Source: Stomorhina lunata
Lineage: Eukaryota; Arthropoda; Insecta; Diptera; Rhiniidae
Length of the DNA: 64,000 nucleotides
Assembly (NCBI GenBank): GCA_933228675.1
Contig: OW121740.1
Span: forward strand, 159,398,486 to 159,462,485
Direction of reading: 5' to 3'
The notes below the pieces were generated by a model. That model had not been told where the DNA came from. It did no database searches and was given only the letters and a program-made list of their open reading frames with translations. Below are positions 37,200-49,264 of the stretch, piece after piece (positions within the stretch are counted from its first letter, which is position 1; each line of letters opens with the position of its first letter). The position numbers were made by a program, and so were the translations under genes.

Positions 37200-39835
37200 A
37201 CGGAGGTCAATTATTGACCATAAAAACAAATAATAATGGAAATTAAACCTTTAAGAGATCCGCCATGGATCATGGAAAATTAAACTTAGAAATTCTCAAT
37301 GGAATTTTAACATTAAAGAGATTTGCTATTGATCATGGAAATTATTCCTTGAAGATACCCATCATGGATATTTAACAATAAAAAATAAACATCAAGAGAT
37401 CAAGGATGAAACATTGCAGTTATAAATTTGAGAAATCCACTAACGGGCTTTAACCTGGAAACAAAACTTAAAAGAGATTCACGATGAAACATCGAGACCA
37501 AAACTTAAATAGATCCGCAATTAAAACTAATATTTTATCTTAAAGGGAACAACTATGGATCAAGTTAATAGAACCTTGACAAGATCTACGATTGCCACTG
37601 ATATAAAACATTATTGAGATTTGCGATTGGCAACTAAAGAGAACCACAATGGATCATGGAAATTAAACCTTAACGAGATCCATGATTTGACACTTATATT
37701 AAATCCTAACGAGATCCACGATTTGACACTTATATTAAACCTTAACGAGATCCACGATTGACACTTATATTAAACCTTAACGAAATCCACGATTGACACT
37801 TATATTAAACCTTAACGAGATCCACGATTGACACTTATATTAACCCTTAACAAGATCCTCGATTTGGCACTTATATATATTTGGCAATTAAAGAGAACCA
37901 CAATGGATCATGGAAATTAAACCTTAACGAAATCCACGATTGACACTTATATTAAACCTTAACGAGATCCACGATTGACACTTATATTAACCCTTAACAA
38001 GATCCTCGATTTGGCACTTATATATATTTGGCAATTAAAGAGAACCACAATGGATCATGGAAATTAAACCTTAACGAGATCCATGATTTGACACTTATAT
38101 TAAACCTTAATGAAATCCACGATTGATACTTATATTAAACCTTAACGAGATCCACGATTGACACTTATATTAAACCTCAACGATATCCACGATTGACACT
38201 TATATTAAACCTTAACGAAATCCACGATTGATACTTATATTAAACCTTAACGAGATCCACGATTGATTTAAACCTTAACGAGATCCATGATATATAACCT
38301 TAACTATTGACACTTATATTGAACCATAACGAGATCCACTTATATTAAACCTTAACGATCGACCCTTATATTAAACCTTAACGATCGACCCTTATATTAA
38401 ACCTTAACGAGATCCACGATTAACACTTAAATTAAACCTTAACGAGATCCACGATTGACACTTAAATTATACCTCAACGTTATCCACGATTGTGAACCGC
38501 CGTGGTATAGCAGGTTAGTCATCCGCCTAGCATACCAGAGGTCCCAAGTTCAATCCCTGTCAGATCCACTTGAAAAAAATTAATTTTCAAAAAGCGGCGG
38601 TTCACCTCATAACTCAGCTAGCCACTGGTTATTGAGTATTAGGCTATGAAAAACTTCTCTAACTAATGCATTTGCCGTTCGGAGCCGGCGTTAAAACGTA
38701 GGTCCCTTTCAATGAGTCAAAAATAGAATCGGATGCAGCTCATTGTCTGAGAGAAGTACCCCTTGTTCCAATTGGAATGATGTTGGGGAATTATATTATA
38801 TATATATATCCACGATTGACAGTTATATTAAACCTTAACGAGATCCACGATTTGACACTTATATTAAACCTTAAAGAGATCCATGATTTGACACTTATAT
38901 TAAATCCTAACGAGATCCACGATTTGACACTTATATTAAACCTTAACGAGATCCACGATTGACACTTATATTAAACTTTAACGAGATCCATGATTGACAC
39001 TTATATTAACCCTTAACAAGATCCTCGATTTGGCACTTATATATATTTGGCAATTAAAGAGAACCATAATGGATCATGGAAATTAAACCTTAACGAGATC
39101 CATGATTTGACACTTATATTAAACCTCAACGAGATCCATGTTTTGACACTTATATTAAACCTTAACGAGATCCACGATTTACACTTATATTAAACTTTAA
39201 CCAAATCCACGATTGACACTTATATTAAGCCTTAACGACATCCACGATTGACACTTATATTAAACCTTAACGAGATCCACGATTGACACTTATATTAAAC
39301 CTTAACGAGATCCACGATTTGACACTTATATTAAACCTTAACGAGATCCACAGTTTACACTTATATTAAACCTTAACGAGATCCACGATTGACACTTATA
39401 TTAAACCTTAACGAGATCCACGATTTGGCACTTATATTAAACCTTAACGAGATCCACGGTTTACACTTATATTAAACCTTAACGAGATCCACGATATATA
39501 ACCCTAACTATTGGCACTTATATTGAACCATAACGAGATCCACTTATGTATATTAAACCTTAACGATCGACACTAATATTAAACCTCAACGATATCCACG
39601 ATTGATACTTATATTAAACCTTAACGAGATCCCCGATTGACACTTAGAATATATTAAACCTTAACGATACCCATGATTGACACTTATATTGAACCATATC
39701 GAGATCCACTTATATTAAACTTTAACGATCGACACTTGTATTAAACCCTAACGAGATCCACGATTATTGACCCTTATATTAAACCTTAAGAAGGTCCACG
39801 ATTGATACTTATATTAAACAATAACAAAATCTTAT
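37200..39835 (+). repeat. 35-bp minisatellite
   Basis: The unit is ccttaacgagatccacgatt gacacttatattaaa. The core from 37660 to 39480 is regular, apart from the SINE at 38493-38806; 37200-37650 and 39480-39835 are diverged. A variant segment (gatttggcacttatatatat, ggcaattaaagagaaccaca, atggatcatgg) occurs near 37855, 38000 and 39015, with an older form near 37620. This is higher-order duplication. The open frame with repeating LTLILN-type residues is a by-product. Confidence 0.92.
38493..38806 (+). mobile_element. tRNA-derived SINE, copy 1, full length
   Basis: A polymerase III A-box-like word (TGGTATAGCAGG) and a B-box-like word (GTTCAATCCC) lie in the first 75 bases, as in a tRNA gene. A body of about 230 bases with a TA-rich tail follows. 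The element is flanked by a 12-base target duplication, TATCCACGATTG (38481-38492 and 38807-38818), created from the host minisatellite. Confidence 0.92.
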
Positions 39836-40850
39836 TCTACTGCATTTCTTACGTAAATTTTAGGCCATTAATAAAATCTGCTTATTTTCGATTAATTGCG
39901 CTTTTGTCGGCTCTCAGAAAATGCATAAATTTTATAATATTTCGTCATTTATTTATATTAAAATTAATGATCATAAATTTAAAAATATAAAACATCAAAT
40001 CAAAGCCAAACAATCAATTTAATAATAATAAAGTCTATTATTTTCAATTTGCAGTGACATTTCTTGGAGAGGTCAGTTTACTATCATACAATAGAAATGC
40101 GTATTAGACTTTAAATATGATCTAATGCACTTTTATTTAAAAATAACATAAAAAAGAATAAAGAATATCTCGTTAAGATGTGAAAATTGAAATGGTTCAA
40201 TTATAATTTCAGAATAAGATAATGTTTTTAAAAAGTATGACATACTTATAATTCGATACCAATTATTTATAAATTATTTAAAATCCCCTTTTTAAAAGAA
40301 ACCGTTAAGATATATTCCAGTTATAATTTTTTTGTTTATGCTCTTATCTTATAAAATAAAAGAAAACAAAAACGTTATTTATAATTTTATACAATTTTAG
40401 CATGATTACAAATCTTATCAGAATACAATTAAATTTTTTAGATTAATAATGATATGCACGTTTTTAATTATTTATACATATATACGTATGAAGATGCATA
40501 CATTTACTACCTATATGAAATTATACATACATACAGTTGTATATCTATTATATTATAAATATTTTTCTAATATTAACCTAAAAACTAAAATTCATACCCC
40601 CAAAGAATTCTACTACAAACGATTTTGCAGAATAACAAAAATACTCCGTATACTCATGTGATCATTAGCAAAGTGAAGGTGAAGGTGAAAATTGTTTACT
40701 ATTTTCGTATTTAGCATAAGAGTATTCATAAGATAACAAATTCAATAGAATAGGTCGAATTTTATTAACCCTTTTTTAGGTTTTTATAAGCCATTAATTT
40801 TGCTAAAAAAAAGCTTTCAATTAGAATAAGGATGTCTAAAAATCTAATTT
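39836..40850. other. AT-rich DNA between two minisatellite blocks
   Basis: No gene seen. The open frames here are low-complexity. Confidence 0.4.
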
Positions 40851-41077
40851 CACTTGGAAACTAAATCTTAAAGAAATTCAAGATGGATCTTGGAAACCAA
40901 GCAATAAATAGATCCATGATTACCACTAAAATTTTTTTTTAAAGAACCACCGATGATCAACGTTTTACACTTAAAATGAACCGCAATGGATCATAGTAAA
41001 TTTACCGTAACGAGATCCACGATAAACACTTATAATAAATCTTAACGAGATCCACTTATATTAAACCTAAACACTTA

Positions 41078-41283
41078 TAGCCTGTTTCACGATTTCGAAA
41101 GAAAATCTACTCGAAAGAAAGTGAGTAACTCGAATTCGTATTAATTTTGGTTTCACTATTTCGAAGCCTTTCGTTCGTTTCTATTCGAAAGCAAAATATC
41201 AAGTGAGTCATTTTGACATTTGGTTTCGTATTGCTGGTAAGGATAAGAAAGAAAGCATTCTTTCGAGATCGTGGAACAGGCCA
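41078..41283 (+). mobile_element. PIF/Harbinger-like MITE, copy A (206 bp)
   Basis: Ends are TAGCCTGTTTCACGATTTCG on the left and, as reverse complement of the right, TGGCCTGTTCCACGATCTCG. A TTA target duplication flanks it (41075-41077 and 41284-41286). It is about 100-125 bases shorter than copies B and C through an internal deletion. Confidence 0.88.
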
Positions 41284-41664
41284 TTATATTAAACCTAAAC
41301 GATATCCACGATTGACACTTATGTCAAACCTTAACGAAAACCACAATTGACACTTATAATAATCATTAACGAGATCCACGATTCACACTTATATAATATA
41401 TATTATATTATAACCTTAACGATATCCACGGATGAAACTTTAATTAAACCTTAACGATATCTACGATTAACACCTATATTAAACCTTAAAGAGATCCACG
41501 ATTGACACTACATACATATGTATATATAATCTTAACAATATCCACTATTGAAACTTAAATTAAACCTCTACGAGATCGACGATTAGCTCTTATATTAAAC
41601 CTTAACGAGACTCACGACTGATATTTATATTAAATGTTTACGAGATCCACGATTGACACTTATT

Positions 41665-41885
41665 TTTTATTTCCCCCTGTTCAGGTCCATAGGTAGCAAA
41701 CCGTTCAAAATTTAAGGAAACAGTCAACTACAAAAATATACCTAAGATCTCAAATAACAACTTTGTAGAACATATGAACTTCCTAGGAATGATTCTTAAT
41801 ACCATTTAAACAGTACATTTCGAATAGTTGGCAAGATATGAGCCTGAAAATATCACTTTTTGCAAAAATGTCACTGAGACACAAT
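41665..41885 (+). repeat. Dispersed repeat, copy 2 of 2
   Basis: Same orientation and about 85-90 percent alike by eye to 36735-36965. It interrupts the decayed minisatellite. Confidence 0.8.
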
Positions 41886-42050
41886 TCACACTTATTTTAT
41901 AGCTTTACGAGAACCACCATTGACACTTACCCCTTAACGGGATCCACGATTGTACAGATGTTAAACCAATTAATGAGGAAATTAAATTATAATAACATCC
42001 GCAATTAATATGGAAATTGAACTATAATGAACTAAGTACATGAGATCCAC

Positions 42051-42630
42051 AATGAAATAATGTGCGATTTGAAGAATTTGTAAGCAAGAAGTGATCAATG
42101 AGTGATAATTAAATATAATATCAAAGATATCCTCGATTAATTATTTCTAAAAACCTACGATAAGAAAGGAAACTTAAGCGGTAAGATATCGAGACTTGAT
42201 GGAGAACCATTAACCTATACTCGCATTTATTTCAAGATTCACGATTAATAAAGAAATTGGAATACAAGACGGATCAGCTTGATAAGAAAATTTAACAAAA
42301 CACAAATTCACGATTGGAGATGAAATTGAGCGATTAAAAGATTACAGATTGATAAATACACGGAACTGCTTATAATAAGATTGATAGTGAAATTGAAGCA
42401 TAAGGAGATCCGAGATTGATTTGGAATTTGATTCTTAAATATTTTCACGACTTATGAGAAAATAGAACTAAAGACAAAAACACGATCGATCCTTAAAACA
42501 CGATCGATTAACAAGAATATTTCAGCAGGAAGATCGATAACACTGGTCAACAGTCAACTATTTATGTGTGTTATGGTCCACTAAGTGCAAAAATACTTTT
42601 GTTTTCAACGATTTCTTTTTAATTTTTTAT
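42051..42630. other. AT-rich DNA with very decayed minisatellite words
   Basis: Isolated words such as gatccgagattg and cacgattaat suggest remote minisatellite decay. No gene. Confidence 0.4.
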
Positions 42631-42634
42631 ACCC

Positions 42635-43020
42635 TTCATCACCATAGGTGAAAATCGGTCTATTATTTATGGTACCTCCCATAGGTCCCACTTCCCGGAA
42701 TTGCTATATTGGCCTCAAATATCAATATTTTTTCATGAAATTTAAAACAAAAAAAAACTGCTTATGTAAACCTAAATCACTGTACCAAATTTCGTTGAAA
42801 TCGGTCCACATTTGACCATAGCTCCCATACAAACTCTTCTTTAAAAACGCACTAAATGAGACAAAAAATCACTAAAACGCTCGTAAATCTAAAGATAATG
42901 AAAATTTTGAGTTTACTTTTTGCATACATAGTTTTTGTAACAACTGTAATCAATCGGTCCACATTTGACCCTAACTCTCATATAAGTCCAAATGACGGAA
43001 ACAGCTTAAATATACAAGTT
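42635..43020 (+). repeat. Internally deleted copy of the 'atacccttcacc' repeat
   Basis: It starts 'tatacccttcatcaccataggtg' and jumps directly to 'aatcggtctattatttatgg', so the tract with gtccgtctgg is missing. It then follows the full copy to 'gcttaaatatacaagtttt'. Confidence 0.8.
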
Positions 43021-43420
43021 TTAATAAAATAATTTGAGATTTGTAAGAAGTTGTTTCAGTTAATTTACCATATCTTGAAAACAACTTGTCCGATTCTATT
43101 GAAAGAAACATCAATGAATTCAGAACAGAATAGATCTTAAAACGTGCAAATACAAGATTTTTGTGTGATCAACGGTTTTGGAGTTATTCATATCGCAATA
43201 TAAAAAAAACCGTTTTCGAAAAAATTGCTCTAATCCTTATTTTTAAAGAGGTTGTTCTAATAATATTATCATATATTGCAAACAGCTTATTTAATTTTAT
43301 TGTGGATTAAGAACAAAATTTCCCTTAAGTCGTGCTAACATAAGTTTATTGTGTGATCAACGGTTTTAAAGTTATTAACTCGCAATTTTTACAAAATAAT
43401 TTTTTTGCAAAATTTAAAAA
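43021..43420 (+). repeat. Two diverged direct copies of a 'gtgatcaacggtttt' repeat
   Basis: About 43035-43205 and 43255-43390 share 'tgtgtgatcaacggtttt.aagttatt' and upstream 'ttgcaaacagcttatt...attgtgga'-type wording. A third copy lies inverted at 52230-52400. Unclassified dispersed repeat. Confidence 0.65.
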
Positions 43421-43639
43421 TTCATTCACTTTAAATGGCTTACCAAAGTTTCTCGTTGATTGTAAAACTATGAATAACATATAAAAATCCATCCAATAAG
43501 TGATTTTATTACGAAAAAACGGAAAATTTTCAACTTTAGAGAAAATTTTTGTCACATAAATCCTATTATTTTCAAAAAAAAATAAATAAAACGTCAAGCC
43601 ACAATTTTCAAAATATTTACTTACACTAGACTAGGCATA

Positions 43640-44080
43640 AAATATTTATTTTGCCATAGGGACAAAGCCCCTTAAAAATAAACGAAATCGTGCAAAATTT
43701 TGGAATACCTCCCACACAATTTTCCTACCGGAAAATAGTTTTACGTCCTTCAAAGCAACAAATTTGTTATTATCTTTATGAAATTTGGTACAGTCATGTT
43801 TTTTGTCAGTGGGACCACTTTTATTGAAAATCACAAAAACGTTCCTAAATCTGAAGATAATGACTATTTTTGTTTATTTTGTGCACATATAATTTGTATG
43901 TACATACTTATATAAGCTGTAATCATACTCCTAAATTCGATAAAAATCAGTCCATATTTGACCCTTGCTACCAAACAAGACCCAATGGCAAAAATGTTTT
44001 AAATACAAAAACGGGCATTTTTCACTTAATTTACTTCATTCTTAATAAAATCAACATTTATTCTTGGATTTTCAGGAAAT
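43640..44080 (-). repeat. Diverged relative of the 'atacccttcacc' repeat
   Basis: Words 'cctcccacacaattttcc', 'ttttacgtcctt' and 'gcaacaaatttg' recur inverted at 49490-49550 next to the hAT-like element. It is probably an older subfamily of the same dispersed repeat. Confidence 0.55.
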
Positions 44081-44281
44081 AAGACTTACTTTTTTAAAAA
44101 TATTCCCAGTTTTAAATCGTGTAATAAAAATATTAGTTTGTTTACATCTTCGATTTATGAAGAATTTTTAAAGATTCTAAAAATTTACATTTTTTATAAA
44201 AATAATAATATTTTTTTACCTTAAAGTGCAAATAACTAAGAATCCCTTCAACATATAAAAAAAATATTATATAGAGGCTTA

Positions 44282-44587
44282 TAGCCTGTTTCACGATTTG
44301 GAAAGAAAATCTTCTCGAAAGAAAGTGATTAACTCGAATTCGAATTAATTTTGGTTTCACTATTTCGAAGCCTTTCGTTCGTTTCTATTCGAAAGCAAAA
44401 TATCAAGTGACTCATTTAAACTTGTTCGAAATAGTGAAACAGAAATTTGTATGAAAATACTTACGTTTTCTTTCGACTTGTTTTTCGACTTATCTTTCGC
44501 ATAAAATAAAGTTAGTGAAACGAAAAACAAATTTCTTTCGTATAGGATAAGAAAGAAAGCATTCTTTCGAGATCGTGGAACAGGCCA
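44282..44587 (+). mobile_element. PIF/Harbinger-like MITE, copy B (306 bp)
   Basis: Left end TAGCCTGTTTCACGATTT and right end ...TCGTGGAACAGGCCA, flanked by TTA on both sides (44279-44281 and 44588-44590). It carries the interior (cgttttctttcgacttgttt) that copy A lacks. Confidence 0.9.
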
Positions 44588-44852
44588 TTAAAGTCAATTT
44601 TTTTAACAAAATCGATCGACATATTCCAAAGATATGATAAAATCAATGGATTAGTCTTTTCAAAAAAGGTAACTTAAAGTCAATTTTATTAGCTTTTATA
44701 TTCTGTGACTTGTAACAAAATCGATGGACTTATTTTAAAGATATGATAAAATCAGTGAACTAGACTTTTCAAAAATGGTAAATTTTATTAAAAAAAATTG
44801 TTTAAATTTAAACAAAATTCAATTTTAAACGTTTTTTTATTACCAATATTAA

Positions 44853-45182
44853 TGACCTGTTCCACGATCTCGAAAGAATGCGTTCTTTCGTATCCTATAC
44901 GAATGAAATTTGTTTTTCGTTTCACTAACTTTATTTTATGCGAAAGATAAGTCGAAAAACAAGTCGAAAGAAAACGTAAGTATTTTCATACAAATTTCTG
45001 TTTCACTATTTCGAACAAGTTACCAGCAATACGAAAGCAAATGTCAAAATGAGTCACTTGATATTTTGCTTTCGAATAGAAACGAACGAAAGGCTTCGAA
45101 ATAGTGAAACCAACATTAATTCGAATTCGAGTTACTCACTTTCTTTCGAGTAGATTTTCTTTCGAAATCGTGAAACAGGCTA
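44853..45182 (-). mobile_element. PIF/Harbinger-like MITE, copy C (330 bp, inverted)
   Basis: Ends TGACCTGTTCCACGATCTCG and, on the other side, ...TTTCGAAATCGTGAAACAGGCTA. Flanked by TAA (44850-44852 and 45183-45185), which is TTA on the other strand. Similar to copy B along nearly its whole length but reversed, 265 bases away. It is the longest of the three copies here. Confidence 0.9.
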
Positions 45183-45185
45183 TAA

Positions 45186-45725
45186 ATGTAAGGCAAAATT
45201 GGAAATTCGTGAACTAGTGTAATGGGTAAAAAATTCATTCATAAAAAATTTCAAACTGTAAAAATTAAGATGAATAGATGATTAATGAAATCTAACGATT
45301 TTATTTTTTTTAAAGTTCACTTTAAAAAGCAGTTTGTGGGATGTATGTGGGTTTTTTTTGTAATTATGGGCTCGTCTATGTTATTTATAAATTAACACCA
45401 ATTTAGGAATGATTTTTTTAATGACCATAGACAAAAATTTCTATTATTTTCTATTATATCTTATATATAACAAATATTTGGACAGTCTTTATTTAATATG
45501 TATTTCTTAAATATATTCCAGCTAAAATTAATTAAGCATAAAAATAAAATATTTGTATTTGATTTTCATTAGTAATATTTACAAATACTAAAAGTACTTA
45601 TGAATCGCTGAATATTCCTAAGAATCAACAGAACAAATATTACCCAACCAGGTACTATATACATATTTCATAATGTCTTCAAGTATGAACGGGGTAAGCG
45701 AAAAAGCTCTTTCTGGTTTCAATTC
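45186..45725. other. AT-rich intergenic DNA
   Basis: No gene or repeat boundary recognised. Confidence 0.4.
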
Positions 45726-45729
45726 AAAA

Positions 45730-47556
45730 ACAAGTAAGAAAAGCTATAGTCGGTAAAGGCCGACTATATGATACCCTTCACTGCTAAGGTAAAATATGAA
45801 CCAACAATTTAACAAGTTTTCCTTGTGCCTTAGAGACATACATACATACACTAAGAGTTATTTTTTCACAATTTCGAGATTTATGTCATTTCCGGCTAAG
45901 GGCCTGATATGGGAGCTAGAGTCAATTGTGGACCGATTGTTACCAAATTTTGGTTATTACTTTATATATACAAAATATTTATCTGTGCAAAGTTTTAGTA
46001 AACAAATGCATTTATCTTTAGAGTTATAAGCATTTTTGTGCTTTTATGTGCAGATAAACGTCTTTTGAGAATGTGTCTTGTATGGAAGGTATGTTCAAAT
46101 ATGGGCCGATTGCTACAAAATTAGGTACACTGATTAGGGTAATCATAGGCAATATTTGTACTGAATATTATTAAAATACAAGTAAATTTGTGGCTGTAAA
46201 GGACCAAAAACTCTATTCCGGGAAGGCATCCCTATGGGTGGTACCCGAAATAGTCAGGGGTGTCATAGAAACCAATTTTATTGGTATTGGTTTTGAAAAC
46301 GACAAAAAAAATTAAATTGGTGTCATGAATTCCAATATTAATGTTCGAACTACATTTTCTATTGGTTTTATGTGTCACAGAAAATAATATTATTGGTTTA
46401 GTATTGGAAATAAACCAAGCAACTTACAGTTAACTGATTTCATTTCAAAATTGGAATATCTATTTAAAACAAAGGCGTTACTGACCAGCTGGTGCCTTTT
46501 TCGATTTAAAGATCCACTAAGAACGGATTTTTGATAATGTGGCCTTGTGGGAGATAAAAAAGGGTAAATTCAGTAACGATATGATTCCCAAACTAAAAAC
46601 AATAGAACTAAAATTTAAATCGAGTTTGGATCAGCTACAAAAATAATAGTAATTTTCGAAAAAAGGGGAGAAAAAGAGAAAAATTATTTTTGGTACTTTT
46701 TAGTTTTAACTTTCAAATAAAAAGAGATGGGTGAAAAGTTTACATAGAATTTATTATCATGTAATAAGATAAAAGTAAGTTTTGGTACTTTTTTGTGTCT
46801 TTGGAATCAATGAACCTTATCGACAAACATAAAAAAATTCAAAAATGGGGAAATTTGTAAGGCTAGAATATTCTTTGTGTAATGGTACTGGCGAAGCAAA
46901 TGCATATCGTCCTTTGATTGGCTGTGGTTTGTTTCTTGGTGTAGGTAGATAAAATTTTTTTCAGTCCACAATTCGGTCATTCCATTATGTTGAGGTACAC
47001 AAGCTTCATTTGTCCAAATAGCAGCGTTTTTTTTATACCTATACCACAAACATCGCAAAAAACTGAACATTTTTCTTCAAATTATTATTATTTTTTTTTA
47101 ATAATTTTTATTTGATTTTTGATGTTTCACAAAAAATTCAAATGAAATTATAAACAATTGATTAGAACATTTTGTTTGATTTCAAACCAATAATAACAAA
47201 ATCGACTTGGTTTTATAACACCAAATAATAAAAGTATTGGTTTTCAAAACCGAGAAATTTAAAAACCGACTTGGTTTCTATGACACCCCTGAGTAATCCA
47301 ATTTTGCTCAAAAAGCCTGTGCCAAATTTCATCAAATTATCTTTAAAGTTACGACCTGTAAACTGATAACAAGCTTACATGGATAACCGGCCAGCCAGCC
47401 AGCCGGACGGACATCGTTAAAACAACTCAGGGAGTGATTCCAAGCCGATTGGTATCTTAAAAGGTGGTTCTCAGACCAATAATTCTATGCGTTACAAACA
47501 TCAGCACAAACCTAATATACCCTTTCCACCTATGTTGGTGAAGGGTATAACAAAAG
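45730..47556 (-). repeat. Full-length 'atacccttcacc' repeat split by a DNA transposon
   Basis: It begins with the reverse complement of the family's end ('caagtaagaaaagctatagtcgg') and finishes with the reverse complement of its start ('ccacctatgttggtgaagggtata'). Removing the inserted element (46255-47291) leaves about 790 bases, the family length. Confidence 0.85.
46255..47291. mobile_element. 1,037-bp DNA transposon with 21-bp perfect inverted ends, superfamily unknown
   Basis: Both ends read CAGGGGTGTCATAGAAACCA (then A) inward. Immediately outside each end is AGT (46252-46254 and 47292-47294), consistent with a 3-bp target duplication. Subterminal zones also correspond (tattggttttgaaaac against attggttttcaaaacc). 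An 87-codon minus-strand frame at 46807-47070 has no motif I recognise. The CAGGGG start recalls hAT elements, but no 8-bp duplication is present. Confidence 0.85.
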
Positions 47557-47559
47557 TAT

Positions 47560-48510
47560 TAAATTTATTCCATCTGTGTTTCAATTACTTTATTGTTTTT
47601 ATAGTAAGTTTTATTTTTATTTTATATTTGTAGCTGCCATAAATATGATAAGACTATTGGGGCCTAAATTTCAAGTGTTTTAGTATTTTTTATTGTTTCA
47701 ACTCTCTCTCTCGCCTCCTCCCACTCGACTTTCCTAAGATCATAAAAGTTTTCTTGATTTCTTTGGAATTTAATTGATAAGATTATAAAGTGTAACATAT
47801 TTTTCTTTCATCAAAAAAAATATATACATATGTATTAATAAATAAATAACTTAAACTACACACCCTTTTATAGTAAAAGGCACAAATAAATATTTATTTA
47901 TGTATTTACTCGATACAACGAGTATCTTTTTGAATCGCCTGTAACTAGGGACTGACTGGTACTAGCTGGTATGAGTCTCCATCAAGAATGTGACAAATTG
48001 AATAAATTATAGCCCAAGTTATGGTTTAAGTCGAACTCTAAGTGTTATGAATATAAATATTGTAATGGAAAATTTCAATAAATTGTGCCAACAAATTGTG
48101 TTTTTCCAGCCCCGAGATATCAACTTTGTTCTTGTCTTGGTCTAGTGAAATTTCCAATGGTATTGGATTTATAGTGATAGTACAAAGATATAGCCTAGCC
48201 TAGTCATAGCTCTAAACATTGCTTTAATCATTATTCTAGACAAAGTTTGGTTATAATTTTACTTAAAAATTGTTTATCCCATCATAGGCGGGTTTGAACT
48301 GATGTTTGTAACGCATAGTAATATTGGTCTGAGATCCACCTTTTAATACATATATAGATCGACTCAGAATCACTCGCTGAGTCCATATACATATATATAG
48401 ATGATTCCTATACTTTTTTCACAAAAACAGATTATTATTTCGGAAGCCTATTAAAGGGCTGCCCTCCCGAAGTAGATTTTAACAAACTAATTTTTTTGTA
48501 TTTTAATAAT
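47560..48510. other. Intergenic DNA with a small dispersed-repeat fragment
   Basis: Bases 48280-48385 ('gatgtttgtaacgcatag', 'gagatccaccttttaat') are part of the 'atacccttcacc' family. No gene seen in the rest. Confidence 0.5.
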
Positions 48511-48511
48511 A

Positions 48512-49245
48512 TCGGGTTATCCATTTCATGGTTTCAAAAGTATATAACTGGAATTCGACATCTGTGAAACTAAGTTGTTAATCCATTTTTTTCTTTTCAG
48601 TTGAAAGTCTGACATTGATGAAAATGGGTCGCTTAAGTATCACACAACGCATAAAAATTATCAAAACATGCTACCAAAATAGTGATTATACAGCAGCCAT
48701 TAATCATCTAACTACGCAAGCAATTGACAAAATTGTGAAGAATTTCCGCTGAAAATATCGCTGCAGTAACAGAAAGTAATGCCGAAGACCCGAATGTGTC
48801 GATTCCTCGTCGTTCTCAGGAATTATTTAGGACTTCTTGCGTTACTTTATTGAATAATACAACTTGGAGAATATGTGGTTTTAACAAGACGGTGCCACTT
48901 CTCACACAACACGAGCGAATATGGCTTTATTGCAAGAGACATTCCCTGGCCGCATAATTTCTCGTCGCGGCGATATCAACTGGGCACCAAGATCATGCGA
49001 TTTGACACCATTAGACTTTTTGTGGGGTTACGCGAAAGATAAACCTTTAACTCTTCAACACTTAAAAGTCAATATTCAATATGTGTCAAAAAGTGGTCGA
49101 AAATTACCTCAAAAGAATCAATCATGATATTCCTTTTTTATTATAAACTTTGCACGCTGACACTACATCATTTAAATGATCACCACGCGATTGCGATTGT
49201 GTTTTATTAACGTTCACTTTTGAAACCGCAAAATGGATAACCCAA
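48512..49245 (+). mobile_element. Internally deleted D,D41D mariner (734 bp)
   Basis: Inverted ends of about 28 bp read TCGGGTTATCCATTTCATGG on the left and TTGGGTTATCCATTTTGCGG on the right (reverse complement). TA flanks both. Inside, a start at 48624 gives MGRLSITQRIKII, then deletions and stops lead to the catalytic part: MWF.QDGATSHTT (the dot is a stop), ETFPGRIISRRGDINW and SCDLTPLD at about 48870-49015. Between the second and third catalytic Asp there are 41 residues. About 0.55 kb of the usual 1.3 kb is lost, so it cannot mobilise itself. Confidence 0.88.
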
Positions 49246-49264
49246 TATTAAGCTTAAATATTGC

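Larger units (their letters stand above)
40851..42050 (+). repeat. Decayed continuation of the 35-bp minisatellite
   Basis: Recognisable units (aacgagatccacgattgaca, cttatattaaacc) continue from 40985 to 41660 with high divergence, then fade. A Harbinger-like MITE (41078-41283) and the second copy of the dispersed repeat (41665-41885) lie inside it. Confidence 0.75.

Noticed and set aside
38493..38570. Functional tRNA gene
   Set aside because: A- and B-box-like words are present, but the SINE body, target duplications and a second identical-type copy show it is a retroposed SINE.
46807..47070. 87-codon frame as a transposase
   Set aside because: No catalytic triad or DNA-binding motif can be seen, and it is too short; left as an unassigned frame of the element.
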